Below are positions 1-14,640 of a stretch of DNA of 64,000 nucleotides, one piece after another; the first letter of the stretch is position 1, and each line of letters starts with the position of its first letter. The translations under genes and the position numbers were made by a program. Below the pieces are notes generated by a model. The model was not told where the DNA came from and made no database searches. It saw nothing but the letters and a program-made list of their open reading frames with translations. Source of the stretch: Glebionis coronaria (Eukaryota > Streptophyta > Magnoliopsida > Asterales > Asteraceae); contig CM046882.1 in the NCBI GenBank assembly GCA_025667525.1, positions 499,438,292 through 499,502,291 of the forward strand, read 5' to 3'.

Positions 1-204
1 ATTTGAAGTTGAAAAACTAATCGAACCCCTTTTTTTCTTCTTTTTTTTCTCAAAATCGAAATATATTTTTTCTAAGCTTTCTAATAGGATAAAACGGATT
101 GAAAGAAGAAAAAAAAGGTTTATAAGTCTAATTTTGATTACAAGTAATTCGAAGTTATCTAACCTTATTAGCTAATTGCAAACCATAACAAGAAAACATC
201 AAGA

Positions 205-305
205 GTCCAGATGGTTATGGTGCTGGAGTGAAGCGTACTATGGTGCAAGAGGTCGAGGGTTCGAATCGCTCAACTAACAAAGATTTCGTAAACTTTTTTT
301 TTTAC
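205..305 (+). mobile_element. SINE-like tRNA-derived sequence
   Basis: The segment contains a good RNA polymerase III B box (GGTCGAGGGTTCGAATC at 251-267). About 40 bases upstream lies an A-box-like stretch (TGGTTATGGTGCTGG, 212-226). It ends in a run of T about 30 bases downstream. This is the layout of plant tRNA-derived SINEs that end in a T tail. I could not fold a full tRNA cloverleaf and saw no target duplication. A decayed tRNA gene or a truncated SINE are both possible. Confidence 0.4.
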
Positions 306-2010
306 TATTCTTTTACTTTGACCATATCTAACAGGAATAGCAAAAAGAAAAACAAGGCCTAACTTTCTTAACTAAAATGCTTCTACTTACTATTACAAGT
401 GAAATTAACAAATCACTACTAACACTCTGCAACCCCACAATACTAACATAAATACAGTGGCTAGCAACAAAAACCATATATGAACCTAAGCATAACAAGA
501 AGCATAAGAATATTAACCTAAATCAAATACTAAAATGAAAAATAATACAATACCTTTGAAGCATTTTTCTTTTTCGGATCAGAAACTTAACAAGGCACAC
601 AAACCATGGTACCCCAAATCGAATTATATTATACCCAAACCAACTAGAACCAAAGAGCCATCCAAATTTTGCTCTAACTCGTAACCAATTTCGAGACCAA
701 CCTCTCGAACCAAAATATATTAACTCGTTACCAACCGATCGAAAACCTTATGAACCCAAGTTGTCTTCGGACATTTCTTCTTTCGTAACGAACATCAACA
801 GTGAACTCTTTATTTTTTTCTTTGTTGTGTAATAGTAACCAACAACTAAAAATTGTAATCTTCAGTCATCTTTTTTTTTTTGCGTCATCACAGAAACAAC
901 AAATCACAAATTTTTTTCTTAATCTTTTATAGCAGCTACACAATCTTTTTTTTTTCTTTTTGTAACAGTAAGTAACCAAAGTCAAACTTGTGCAAACTAA
1001 ACTAAAACAACAGTGCTTCCCTTTTTTTTTCAATTATACAGTAACAAGAAAAAATTAATACCTCAATTTTTTATATCAGACAATAAACAGAAATTAAAAC
1101 AACATTTCTTTCATTAATTTCAAATATTCAATTACAAACTTTTCGAAAATTAAAAACTAAAGATTAAACTGACAAAGAGAAAAAAATAAAGCTTGACTGG
1201 AAATTGTAAGATGCCTTCATCTCTTTCTTGGGCTTCTTTAAATAGGCTTCATCTTGAGTCGAAACCAAGACATAAATCGTAATGGATGACGGTTTTTTTG
1301 TTGGCTTTATCTCTTGACTTGATCTTGGCCATTAATCTCTCATAATCTTCTAGATTTTTAAAGGGAAACCATTAGATCTCTGTCCATCACGTGGGTTCTG
1401 AAAGTGTGAGGTTAGAGGATGAAGTGAGGGTTTTGGTTTGTAGCAAAAAATGGAAAAAATGGGGGGAAAGAGATTGATATAGCGGCTGTTGAGAGAGTAT
1501 GTAAAGTACGAACCCTAAATTTGTTTCCCCCCTTTTATGTCTTCACAAAAGTAAAACGAGCTATAAGCAAATATGGGCTTTTGGTGGTTATCAATTTGGG
1601 CTAAGATGTGAATAAGGCCAAAAACAAATGAAACATGATGTCTGAATGTTAAGAAGGACGGGCTCAGCTAACAGTTATGATTTGGATTTTTATTTTGTTG
1701 ACTAATAATAATTTAACGGGCTGACCCGACTCGTTAAACGGGCGCGGGTTGGCTCGTAAAATTATAATTTGAGTTTCTGGATCAGTTTTTCGTCCTCGTT
1801 TTTCTCGTGCTCTTTCCAAAACCGTGCTCGGGGTAACTTTTTGCCTTGGTTTTGTCTTTTTGTCGAGAAACCGGATCTGCAAAATAAAATCAGAAAATAC
1901 AGGATTTATGTCCGTTTTTATCTCGTTTTTGCTTTTTTTATCATTTAACTTAGGATAAAGTGATGAGTATTAAGTAACTCATCAATACACGAGTTAGATC
2001 CAAGTCTATA
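306..2010. other. No gene recognised; A/T-rich intergenic DNA
   Basis: The stretch has many T and A homopolymer runs (for example near 290-303, 873, 950 and 1021). I see no reading frame with recognisable protein content and no clear terminal repeats. Confidence 0.5.
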
Positions 2011-2772
2011 ATGGCTTGGGTCCCCAAAAGAAACAAATTGTTTTTCCTTTTACAGGTGACAAAGCAGACCAGGAATGATAAAGCCTATTGGGATAGTGGA
2101 TGCTCAAGGAGCATGACTGGACATAAATCCTATCAGACTAACTTTGTTCCCCTGCATGACAATGATGGTGTTTCTTTTGGAGATGGGCATGGAACAATCA
2201 CAGGAAAAGGAACTATTGTCACCAATGGGATGACATTTGATAATGTCTACTTGGTGAAAGAGCTAAAGTACAATCTCTTCAGTGTGTCCCAGATGACTGA
2301 TAACAAGAATTTTGTCTTGTTTATAGATATTGAATGTCTTGTGTTGGGGAAGGAGTTTGTTTTACCACCAAACACTCCTATTGTGCTCAGAACTCCAAGA
2401 CAAAAGAATATGTACACAATTGATCTCAAGGACATCTCTCTTCAAGACAATGAAAACTGTTTCATTGCCAAAGCATCAGTTGATGAATGCAAGAAATGGC
2501 ATAGAAGACTTGGTCATCTTAACTTCAAGAACATGAACAGACTGGTCAAGTATAATCTGGTTCATTGTCTTCCTTCCAAGTCCTTTTCCAATGATCATAC
2601 ATTCATACTTGTGCTGCTTGCCTGAAAGGGAAGCAACATAGATCCTCTTGCAAGTAAAAAACAAGTCTGTCCACTACCAAGCCATTGGAATTATTGCACA
2701 TGGATCTGTTTGGTCCTACTTCTGTGGCAAGCATAATGAAGCAACATAGATCCTCTTGCAAATCTTCATGAC
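2011..2772 (+). pseudogene. Ty1/copia pol fragment (protease, GAG-pre-integrase, start of integrase)
   Basis: This is a truncated copia polyprotein. The retropepsin core with its catalytic motif DSGCSRSMTG lies at residues 29-38 of the open frame. It is followed by the glycine-rich flap region and the GAG-pre-integrase domain, ending in CKKWHRRLGHLNFKNMNRL. The frame is lost near 2595-2625. In a shifted frame the sequence continues through the zinc-finger remnant of integrase (CLKGKQ) and the start of the integrase core (LHMDLFGPTS), interrupted by an in-frame TAA near 2655. Coding stops after a repeated 23-base stretch (about 2632-2654 and 2738-2761), where the rest of pol is missing. No LTRs were identified on either side. 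The gag part and the reverse transcriptase are absent, so the copy is dead. Confidence 0.85.
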
Positions 2773-2784
2773 TCTTCACTTTCA

Positions 2785-3065
2785 AGCTAAGTGAGAACTT
2801 CACACAACACAACTACACATCACTTTATAGTTTAGTGAGAACTCACAAGACACAACCACATTACTTTATATTTTAATGAGAACTAACACAACTTATTACA
2901 ACTCAACTAAACATATCCAAGTACACACAAGTAGCTTGGATCTACACAACACAAATCCAAGCATACACATATGCAAAGGATTTACACAACTATAATCCAA
3001 GTATTCACACATAGATTGGATGAACACAACTAGTCCAAGTATTCACGAATACATTGAATCTACAC
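2785..3065. repeat. Imperfect tandem repeats of about 50-57 bp
   Basis: Two diverged families lie side by side. Two or three units contain GTGAGAACT, then CACAAC and ACTTTATA (about 2785-2905). Three or four units contain CTACACAACACAAATCCAAG, followed by TATTCACAC (about 2935-3065). The units differ by many substitutions, so the array is old. It begins directly where the copia coding sequence ends. Confidence 0.55.
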
Positions 3066-4332
3066 AAGACATAAATAAACAAATGATGAACATGACTAGA
3101 TATTTAGGAAAGGATGATCTTCATCAAGGCTTCATCTTTAATCACATCACAAGTGTCTGAGTGATCTTCTCTTTGGACAAGGTAAAGAAGGAGATCAAGA
3201 GGATAATCATAAGTAACATACTTAACACATTAAGTGATCATTTACAAATGACTAGGATTAGATAGGAGAAAGAAGGCTGAAAGCAATGTCCAAAAAGGGT
3301 TAATGAAAATGTAGGTTTGATCCACTATTTATAGAAGACAAATCCCAACGGCTAGCTGGTGACGGTTCGTTAGCTACCCAGGCGGTTCCTTGTCGATAGG
3401 GAACCGCGTAGGCACTTAAGGAACCATGGAGTGTAGACTCCGCTCCTTTTTTGTCTTTTAGTGAATTTGAAATATCTGAGGCTGTTTAAACCTTCAAAGA
3501 ATATTCTTATGGCATTTGGAATATGCCATATTCAAATTTACATTTTCATTTTAATAAAACATTTTCTTAAAAATAAAGTTTATTAAAAATCTTTTGTTAC
3601 ATTTGACAAAAGTGAGTTTTAAGGCTAATCACTTTTATGATCACTAAGCATGATTTAGATATGTTAGTGTAATGATTATTACGTTGATGATAGTGTTTGT
3701 TAGATAATTCGTTTTATAATTGTGTTTGACAATAAATGGCTTTGTAATTTGTCGTGATTAAAACTAAGAAAGATTAATTAATACTAACAATGTTTTTAGG
3801 CATTGCTTTGAATTAACACATATGATCTTTGAAATTTAAATTAAACATGGAAACTAGCAAGATCTAATATAACTAAGCATTATCGAGAAGGAAAACATAC
3901 CTTTGCCTTTAGCCATGTTCATGAATACTGCTTTCTTTTAACTAGGGTTTTGAGATGGTAGATAAAGAGTAAATAATTATATTGGTCATATTAGTATCAT
4001 TTATAAGGGGCATGGCAGAGGGTGATTAGAGGATTTAATTGTGGTTTTTGATATAACCCTTTGGCATTGAATCCTCTACAGGTATACATATGCCTGTATT
4101 TAAGGCACTTTGAGCCATTTCGTAATACATGTATACAAAGTCCTATTTTTTAGGAAATACAAACTCTTATACCGCCCTCAATGTTATACTAGATACATAA
4201 ATGTAGTAACACAAGAAAAAATTATTTAAGCCAAAATATAATTTATTCAAAGGCATTTAAGCCTGCAAACTACATATTGTTCAAAGGCATTATAGCCTGG
4301 AAATTCAAATACATACATTAAGGACCTTGTGT
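3066..4332. other. No gene recognised
   Basis: A short inverted pair GGTTCC/GGAACC lies in the 3375-3425 region (CGGTTCC and GGAACCG). No ORF with family resemblance is present. Confidence 0.45.
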
Positions 4333-4897
4333 CTAACCATCACAACTAATAATTACTACATTGTCTAAGGTTAATGAAACCCATATGAGAGCTAGTACAA
4401 TTCCAAATAACACAATCGACACTGCTTTCCAAAACCCATGGATTCTCTCTCTTTTCTTTAGCTCAGCCTTTAATTCCTCAATTTCAGTCTGGTTAATTGC
4501 AAATTCAACTTCCATTAGGGCTAGTGCATCCCTGCTTTTCATTTTAGTTTCAAGGTCTTCTCTTTTAGTTGGATTTAGAATCAAGTATATTTCACAAAGA
4601 TGGATCTATACCATTCACTGGCTAGCTCAGAATCTTTCCAATACCAAGGTGTAAAATTCTTATTTAAAAAAATTAGCGCATATAATTAGACCTAACAACT
4701 GGGGTAACAATTAGGGTTCATAATTTGGATTAAAATCAATAATAAAATAAACTTATGTAACGATTGGGACAACCCATAAACCTCCTAGCCAGGTTGGCCG
4801 GGGTCCAATAAACAAGTAAAATGGCATATCACATTTGTAATGAGTTGGAATGATAGGATTTCGTCGACTTGATTGGGTTGAAGATGAAGAAGCCATA
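4333..4897 (-). pseudogene. Broken GRF-type zinc-finger gene with C-terminal membrane segment
   Basis: Read on the minus strand, the sequence starts at an ATG near 4895 with a serine-rich N terminus (MASSSSTQ). It then runs through KCD and, one frame over, RRFMGCPNRY, the hallmark of GRF zinc fingers (NPGRRFxGCPxY). A GT-starting intron follows at about 4745. A second exon contains KDSELASEWY and then, after another frame change, the 83-residue tail ending at 4333. That tail has a charged coiled coil (IEELKAELKKRERI) and one hydrophobic segment (AVSIVLFGIVLALIWVSL). Zinc finger, coiled coil and tail anchor are the usual order in plant single-GRF proteins. At least two frameshifts make this copy a pseudogene. 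A short relative of the same family lies at 33483-33758. Confidence 0.7.
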
Positions 4898-6968
<2,071 letters not shown>

Positions 6969-7572
6969 AGCTTTAAGTATATATTTTTTTAATGAAAGTT
7001 GAAGTTATGTGTGTTTGTATTACAAGTCTAGTATATGTAGTGTTAGTTATGACATTAATATTTTAATAACGTAGCATAGAATGGACAAACATCACATATT
7101 TTAAGATATTTTATTTATTTCAGAAATTTTATGAGTTAATTGAATTTGCATACGTTAACGTTATGAATAAGTTTGTTACATTAGTTTTTTTAGAATTTAA
7201 TAATATTCTATAAAATATTTTATGCATTGTTGAATTTTATGAGGGAATAAATTTTGTATATGTTAACGTTGTGAATAATTTTTTTAGATTAATTATTTTT
7301 GAAATTAATATTATTGTTAAGTTTTTTTGTTAGCAAAAACATTATAGTTAAATATTTTTTAGAAATGATTTTGTTTTGTAAGTTTGTCGTAAAGTGTATT
7401 CAAGAAAAAGTAAGCCTAAAAAGCCCATTCATGGTATTATTTTTTGTCACGTGTATAATATAGCAACATTATATAGCAAAATCCAAAAATTGACAGTCTG
7501 AATATTTAAAAATATTTTCATTTTAGTAATTTAAACTATTGTGAATCATTTGTAATTTTTTTTTCTTTTCGA

Positions 7573-7755
7573 AGCATTTTATGAAACCCTTTAATGAATT
7601 ATGCGTGTAATTTTTATATAATTTTGTATTTAAGCCATTGTTTTTTGAAACATTTTATAGACACTTTTTAATAAATTACATGTGTTATTTTTATAGAATT
7701 TTAATATTTAATGCATTGTTTCACCATACTTATATCATACTTATATAAGGGTAAT
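7573..7755. repeat. Tandem copies of a Helitron 5'-end-like module
   Basis: A unit of about 75 bases is repeated. It contains TGTGTTATTTTTATAGAATT and then an AATGCATTGTTTCACC-like block. The last copy ends in CTTATATAAGGG. The same block recurs at about 12198-12262, immediately inside the proposed 5' end of Helitron A. Read on the minus strand, these look like repeated subterminal sequences. Confidence 0.5.
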
Positions 7756-8227
7756 GTTAGAGGTTTACATTAAGATTGAAAAACAAACCAACTTAAAGTA
7801 TAAAAAGGCTATAGGTGATTTTATAAAATATTGTTGCAATAAATTGAAATATGAGAAATGTTTGAAATTTAATGACAAAACAATGACAACATGTTTTTTT
7901 ACCAGAACCGGTTTTTTAAGACATAAAAGGTCCAAAAAATTAATGAATGCTAAATTTGTATGTGACCCATATTGTATAACGAAGAAAGTTATTTGTATGC
8001 ATCTATTTGGATGATGAACACACATTTAGGAAATAACTTGTGGCTATTGAGTGCATGTTGAGGAGGATATGAAGTTTATAAGCAAAATTGAATCATTCGA
8101 GTGTCAATATAAGACTCATAGTCATCGTTAAACACCATTATCTGAATAAAATAACAGAAAAAGTAGTTCACAAAGTTAAACAACCAAAAGACAAATTGTT
8201 CAATAATGATAATATAAGAAGGCCAAC

Positions 8228-9300
8228 TCATCGATCCTCCTTTTCAACTTTCACAACTACTTGAGGCAATTTTATTTCTTTTGCTGAGGCCTCATCTCAT
8301 CGATATCATCCAAGTCAATGAAGATGCGCTTGTTCTTCCCATTACTCCCAGTATCACCTTGAGAAGAGTTTTTCTTGCTTGAGCTTGCATCACATGAATG
8401 TGATTCTTTCACATTAGGTGGGGTTTCCAACAGGTTGAATGGAAGACCTTCAGCATAGCTGAACTTGGACGTAGTAACGGATTTGGTGCTCGTGTTTGTG
8501 ATTCATCATTACTCTTATGATAGCCTAACTTTGACTTAGTCACAGAAGTGGTGGTTGGTGTATGAAAATTAGCATCATTCTCCTGATATAATAGGAGAAA
8601 AATATAACCAATGTCGGGGATAGAAGTTACCTAAACATGAAATTTTTTCAAAAGATTTCTTTTCAAATGGAAAAACATACCTCAACATAGAAATCCTTCT
8701 TAAACATTGCAATAATTAAAGGATCTTCAGTCATAATTCTCACCTGTTAAAAGAAAATTAGATAATAAATTGTATGTAAAAGCATACATGGCTGATAATT
8801 GGTAAGTATTTTTATAATTATTTGGTTTATAACCTGGTACACATGATTGTTATTGTTGATGTTCCAATCTCAATATACAAATCGAAACATCTTTTTTTCG
8901 AAAATACTTCTAAGTTGAACATGAAAGGGACGTCATTTTTGCAATCATAAGTCGTAAGTTGGTTTTCCCCCTTAACATTCTTGCTCGAAGAGGAGTCATG
9001 TTCAAACTCTTTTGTAGCACTTCCATATTGTTTACATGCAACAAACGACCGTCCATACTCCTGATGGATTTTATGAATCTTTGCATAAATGAGACCTTCA
9101 GTCTTCTATCGAAAGAAAAAGTGATATGGTAAGTTAAAAATATTATTTCTAAACAATATATATGTATATATATATATATGTATGAATACTGTAAAAGTAA
9201 AACTTACATTTTCATATTCACGAATTGAGCCAACCATTTTCTTCACTAAACGACTAAAAACATCTTTGGAGTGACTTCTTTCCTTGTTGGAGACCATAGA
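8228..9300 (-). pseudogene. RPA1-like (replication protein A large subunit) gene remnant
   Basis: The minus-strand exons read, in order: MVSN...MVGSIREYEN (about 9297-9207); EGLIYAKIHKIHQEYGRSF, VACKQYG and FMFNLEVF (about 9107-8838); VRIMTEDPLIIAMFKKDFYVE (about 8744-8682); and an acidic tail ending KVEKEDR and a stop at 8228. The second exon resembles the C-terminal OB fold of RPA70 (a VxCKxCG-type start). The last exon has the nuclear-type tail (IFIDLDDIDE) seen on RPA-like proteins that plant Helitrons carry. The zinc-ribbon cysteines are mostly missing and the tail exon changes frame near 8462, so I call it a pseudogene. Upstream exons could not be followed with confidence. The role, if intact, would be single-strand DNA binding during Helitron replication. 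Confidence 0.5.
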
Positions 9301-12274
9301 GTGATTGCGCTTTATTTCAACATATTCTTATACCTCTTGATACCTATGATAGTTTAAACAATAGTATAAGAATATGTACTTTATATTGAATATGATACAG
9401 AAGAAAAAGTAGTTTATATACCTCTTTTTGAAGATTTAAATTTCTTTAAGCCAAGATAGCAGAAATAGAAGTTGAAAATTTAACAAAAATTACACATAGA
9501 TGTATAAACTTACCGTCGATGTCCCTGTGTTAAAGCTCCAAGTGACTCCGGTCTTGCAACAATGGAAGGAAACAGGTGCTCACCTCCAAGGTTTGTGAAT
9601 AGTAACCTACAAAATTATGGGATAAGCTTAATATAATCTTATGGATTCAAAATCATAGAAAATCTAGTAGTTTGTCTGATGCAAGGCGTCATTGCAATAA
9701 CATTGTCTGCATTGGAAAAGTTATGCAATGAGCTCAAATACAGTTTGAACCTTAACATCTAGACTTATACAACATCAATTGATTAATGAATTAATATACT
9801 ATTCACTACGATTCCTAGTTGATTCATTCCATAACCCAAACCATTCACCTGAAAAGCTTATAAGTTTTACCTTGAGCTGGAGCGTTGGTATCGAAACTAC
9901 TTATGCTATGTCGCTTTCCTCGTTTTCCGTTTATCATTTTTTAAGCGTCATGTAGCAAAGCTAGCTCTACCCCAGAAACTTGATTTAAGGTCTTATCCCC
10001 ATTGACTACTACAGATGATGAGTACTTCTGCTAAAAGGCACAAAAATTTACTACAATTATCATACAAACTCTTGTCAATCAACAAATATGCAGACATAAG
10101 CTGAAGACCTACGGTCTCCAGACAATGAACTATTTTATGCCAGGTTCAAGATTCCCAAAAAAGTTTTGATGATGAATTCATAATATATATATATATATAT
10201 AAATATATCAAAAGAATCATCCTTTAGAACTTCATATAATCATAAAAAAACTAAAATCAGGACGTTTGCACTACGCATAGAGCTTATAAAATCAGATTAC
10301 ACTTTAGAGAATAAGCTGAAACAGTAAATTACACTTGCCCTCAATTTCAGCCCTATTTGGTACATCAACAAATCAAGTCCAAAACTTTTTCCTAATACGG
10401 TCAAACTCTTAATAAAAGTTCTCTTTTAGTTCGACGACCTTTTTTACTATATTTATAAGCTAAAATTAGTAGCTTTTCCGAAGCAGGCTCTAATTTTCCA
10501 AGGAATAATAGATGCATACACGTAGTGTTTTCATGCATATCATAACATTTTGTAAATGGATGTGTGGCCTCAAGTGAACCTTCTACACCTTATTCGCCAA
10601 GTTCTTAGTGCATGATCATCAAACCTTGATCTTACGTTTAGAATGGGCTTAAAAATTTGAGTTGTATTTATCATACCAACAGTTCCAATAGCATAACGTA
10701 ATGCTTATAATTCAAGCAACCACACGATTTTTTTACCTTTTTAGGTTTCACATGATAATTCTGAACATGGGTATTTAAAAGTACGACTAAACTACTTAAT
10801 ATGATCTAAAGTCTTAGTAGCCAGATCTTAACAGTTGGTAAAAATGCAGATATCCACTAAAATCGCAAATCTAAACATCCATATAATTTCAATCTTTTCG
10901 AGAAAAAGACTAACCTTCGTACAAAGATGACACGCTTGGAACTAAATTGGTTCTACACCACAACTTACTGCAGAATTTAAATAAGTACGACATGAACGTT
11001 AGAAATCCATAACATCAGACAATCTTTCCTTCCCGTGGAAGATGCATCCCTTTTAGGAACATCACGTGTAAATTGGAACATTTTTTATAAAACCTTTTAA
11101 AGTACTTATTAACAAATTGTTTGAAGTATAAACAGAAGTAATCTGCTATTTTATTACATAAAAGTAATCTGCTATTTTCTAAGGTCATTATGGATTCCAA
11201 CAATCATACTTACACGACATGTACCAGACTCTGAAGTCAGTTGTGGCTTTACATATATAGGTGTATTCCTTAATTTTCCCACCTTGTTGTGGACAAATGC
11301 ATAATCGGAGATGAATAGATGATAACTTCTACTACGTTAGGTGTTAGTCCAGATGAAAGTCTCAACTTAAAGTAAGCGGTCCAGCAATAGAAAAACATGT
11401 GGCTCAATAGCTTGAGTGTTCAAAACGACACGCTTGATATTTGACAGCTTAGGATTTCCTGTTGGTTGATAATTCAAATGTCAAAGTCTCCTAGATTATG
11501 AAATACGTAAGTCATTCCAAATTTTTAGAATCATGACAATAAAAATTTACCTAACATTATTAACATTCAAAACAATCAGAATTTAATTGTGTCAATTATC
11601 GTAGGCAGATTATCATTCTCAACAAAAATTAACTTAACTAAAAATAAGCAACAATAACAATTTATTTATGTGAATAATAATTATAATCAATAACATTAAA
11701 AAAGCTTACCTTATGAATATGGTTTAATAATAGGTTTCCAAGATCCACATCAAAAATCGTATCCATCTTTTATATCGATTTCAAGGATCAGCATAAAAAC
11801 CAACCTTTAAACATGACTTCATAATAGGTCTTCTTTACATCGGTTTACCTATTTCATAATCGAGATTCCAAATTCAATAATCAGATATATGATTGAAATC
11901 AGAATCAATAGGTTAACAATTGGTTTAAGAAATAGTATGTGACGATTGAAATGAATTGTTTAATTGTTTTTACGAATTTGATTTTTTTCAGGATGAACAG
12001 CTGATTTAGGTGGGTTTTTTAGGGATATATTTTTGGATCTGAAGGTGAAACTTTTAGGGATTCACATCATAAATAATACGTACCGATTTAAATCGGTTGG
12101 TTATTGATTATACGAATTTGATTTTTTATATGAACATGTGAGTGGATTTTTTTATGTTTTTTATTTTAGGTAAACGTGGAAATAAGTTATTGATTTACAC
12201 GTGTTATTCTTTTAGAATTTTGAAGTTATGGTAATGTTTTACCATCCTTCCTATATAAGAGTTTCTGATTCTGA
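9301..12274. other. Rest of Helitron A; one possible exon, otherwise unassigned
   Basis: A minus-strand stretch at about 9600-9515 reads as LLFTNLGGEHLFPSIVARP and beyond. It ends in a good GT donor and may be a further exon of the RPA-like gene. The remainder shows no recognisable coding sequence. Small (TA)n tracts occur at about 10185-10207. Confidence 0.4.
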
Positions 12275-12299
12275 TATATATATATATATCTTTACATTA

Positions 12300-13599
12300 T
12301 ATATAAGAGGAGTGATTTGCCACGTCATCTATTAGGGCACTAATCCTACGTGTCACTGGGCTTAATTCTGGGCTTAAACTTTCTCCCCAACTCATACTAT
12401 ATAAACTCGTCCCATGAAAATACATCGAGATCTGCGATCAAGGTTGGGATGTAAAAAATATGCTAGCCTCTTCTTCATAAACCCTAAAACACCTATTAAA
12501 CCAGATTGTCAACTGGTAAATCTCTGTTATTTATGTATAGGTGTTTCTATGAAATTTAAGAATGATCTTCATCACCATGGGTGATGCACAATACTATCTG
12601 GTAAGTTCCATTATATTTTTATGTATTTTCGTTCAATTTATGGCTTATTTTTTGTTTCTTTATTAAATTGTCATGGCTGCAAAAAGAGATTAACTGAAAC
12701 TGTAATGATTCAATTAAATAATGGTTCCTTCTTCAGTAACGGTTACCGCATGTCAAAGACGATTGCGTCGTCCGCACTGATACTTCAAACCGACAGCTGG
12801 GTCACTCAGGTAATCAACAGTGACACTATTATTTATAGGTAAATTCAAAGTTGTTATGCGGAACGAGCCTGAATGTGCTGAAGTTTCTGAACCATATCTA
12901 CATAGAAGAGTTGTTAGGCACTTAAAGAAAATAAGGGTTGTCATCTTTGTAGCAGAAAGTCTCTTTTTCACAACCGACAGTTTAATCGAAACATTATCAA
13001 TTGTTTTAAAAGTTAGCGATATCACAGAACCCAATTAATCCTACTATTTAACACCACCATAATACGATGATTTGAAAGTAGGTTTCTGAAGAAACAATGG
13101 ATTACAATCTTTGCCCAGGTTTTTAATTCCTGTTTGTTGCATATATTTTTTTAATTCATGTTTGTTCCATATTAATTGCTATTTACCCTAAATTATTTGT
13201 GTATTCCAAATTATTTGCACATCCTTTTTAGTGAATTTTATGAAGTATTTGTGTTGTACAAGGCTTAGGTGACATGTTAGATACTCCGCCCCTCAATTCA
13301 AGAAACCAACCACCATCTGAACGCGGTAAATTCTACACAAACTCAACTGAATCAAAGATAATCTAACTTCAAAATAGTCAAGCTGACCAAGCTTCGGATG
13401 ATGACATCTGCAACATGTATTGCAAAACTGAGGTGGGAAACCATGTATGTCAAGTATGTTAGTGCTATTTAACCCGTGCGTACAAAAGTTGTTGAACCTT
13501 TCTAATTGGTTATACTGTACAGGTAACAAAATCAACTCTTCAATGTGGTGAAATAAGAAGGTAAAAGTTAGAAAGGTTGTCTTTGTTCAATAAAAATAG
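12300..13599. other. Helitron B 5' region; no gene identified
   Basis: Short open frames occur (12621-12842 and 12820-13038), but nothing in them resembles a known family. They may be captured or decayed exons. Confidence 0.4.
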
Positions 13600-14640
13600 G
13601 ATTGAGCAAGAGTGCAAGACAATTAAAACTAATCTCATGGAAATCAAGGGTGTTAGTGGGCCTCACTTATTTGTTGCCCCATAGGTGTACTACCAAACTG
13701 GATTAATGAATTTTCAACATGGCCTCCTGGTAAGAATTGTTTGTTTAGGCGGATACGAGCAGAAACATATGGATTTTGTCACTTAATTTCATACTGATTT
13801 TGTTTTTCAACCAGTATCGCTGCTGCTCATCTATACGATGGACGTCCTGAGGAGAGAAAAGCAATGCAAAAAGAGTTGCCGGAAGGAAAATTTAGTGTAA
13901 CATATGGATTTTGTCACTTAATTTCATACTGATTTTGTTTTTCAACCAGTATCGCTGCTGCTCATCTATACGATGGACGTCCTGAGGAGAGAAAAGCAAT
14001 GCAAAAAGAGTTGCCGGAAGGAAAATTTAGTGTGTTGATCACCCACAACGATCTTATAATAAGAGATAAAGCATTTCTTAAGAAAATTCATTGACAATGC
14101 ATGGTTGTTGATGAATGACGTCGGTTAGAAAATTTAGAATCTGTGCTTGCAAAGCAAAAGTAATGCTCGGCCATCATTAATAGAGTTTGTCCCAGTTACT
14201 TATGAACGGGTCAACTGACGTCAACTTTCATGGGTTGATAGATACGAACGTGCCATCATACTTGGCATACTCATAACATTTTAGTAGTTGACAAAAAGTA
14301 CTTTAGCTTAACCTAACTTGACCCGTGCAAAATTATCTGCTCTGACCCATTATCCAACCTGCCTCCCACGGTCCTACCCTTACCCTTACTGATACCATAT
14401 TATTACATGTTATTTACAGCTATCAGATTCGACAAAGACTTCTTATAACTGACACTCCCATTCATAATAGTTTACAAGAACTTTTGGCCCTACTAAATTT
14501 TCTTCTTCCAACAATATTTAATTCGGTTGAAAACTTTGAGGAGTGGTTTAATGCACCATTTGCTGAAAAATGTGATGTGTCACTACCAGATAAGGAATGA
14601 CTGTTGATCATTCTCCGCATACACCAGGTTTGTCTTTTGT
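13600..14640 (+). pseudogene. Fragment of a SNF2-family chromatin-remodelling ATPase gene (CHR12/CHR23-like)
   Basis: Recognisable exon pieces follow the SNF2 ATPase order. LMEIKGVSGPHLFVAP and then (after a frame slip) GVLPNWINEFSTWPPG end at a GT donor near 13731. Next comes IAAAHLYDGRPEERKAM, then KFSVLITHNDLIIRDKAFLKKIH, then CMVVDE, which replaces the DEGH box (motif II). After another intron, [20 protein letters not shown] corresponds to motif III ([20 protein letters not shown]) and is followed by [21 protein letters not shown]. In-frame stops interrupt it (after KKIH, and before LLIILRIHQ) and motif residues are lost (TG to TD in the TGTP box). The pieces match best the plant CHR12/CHR23 (MINUSCULE) type, from memory. 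The copy lacks the P-loop exon and the helicase C domain. It looks like a captured, decayed fragment carried by Helitron B. Confidence 0.85.
13764..14033 (+). repeat. 135-bp tandem duplication inside the SNF2 fragment
   Basis: Positions 13764-13898 are repeated, apparently without change, at 13899-14033. The unit contains the 3' end of an intron with its CAG acceptor and the exon encoding IAAAHLYDGRPEERKAM. The absence of visible differences means the duplication is much younger than the surrounding decay. Confidence 0.95.

Noticed and set aside
7754..8025. 86-residue ORFs on both strands
   Set aside because: Overlapping complementary frames in A/T-rich Helitron DNA without family resemblance.
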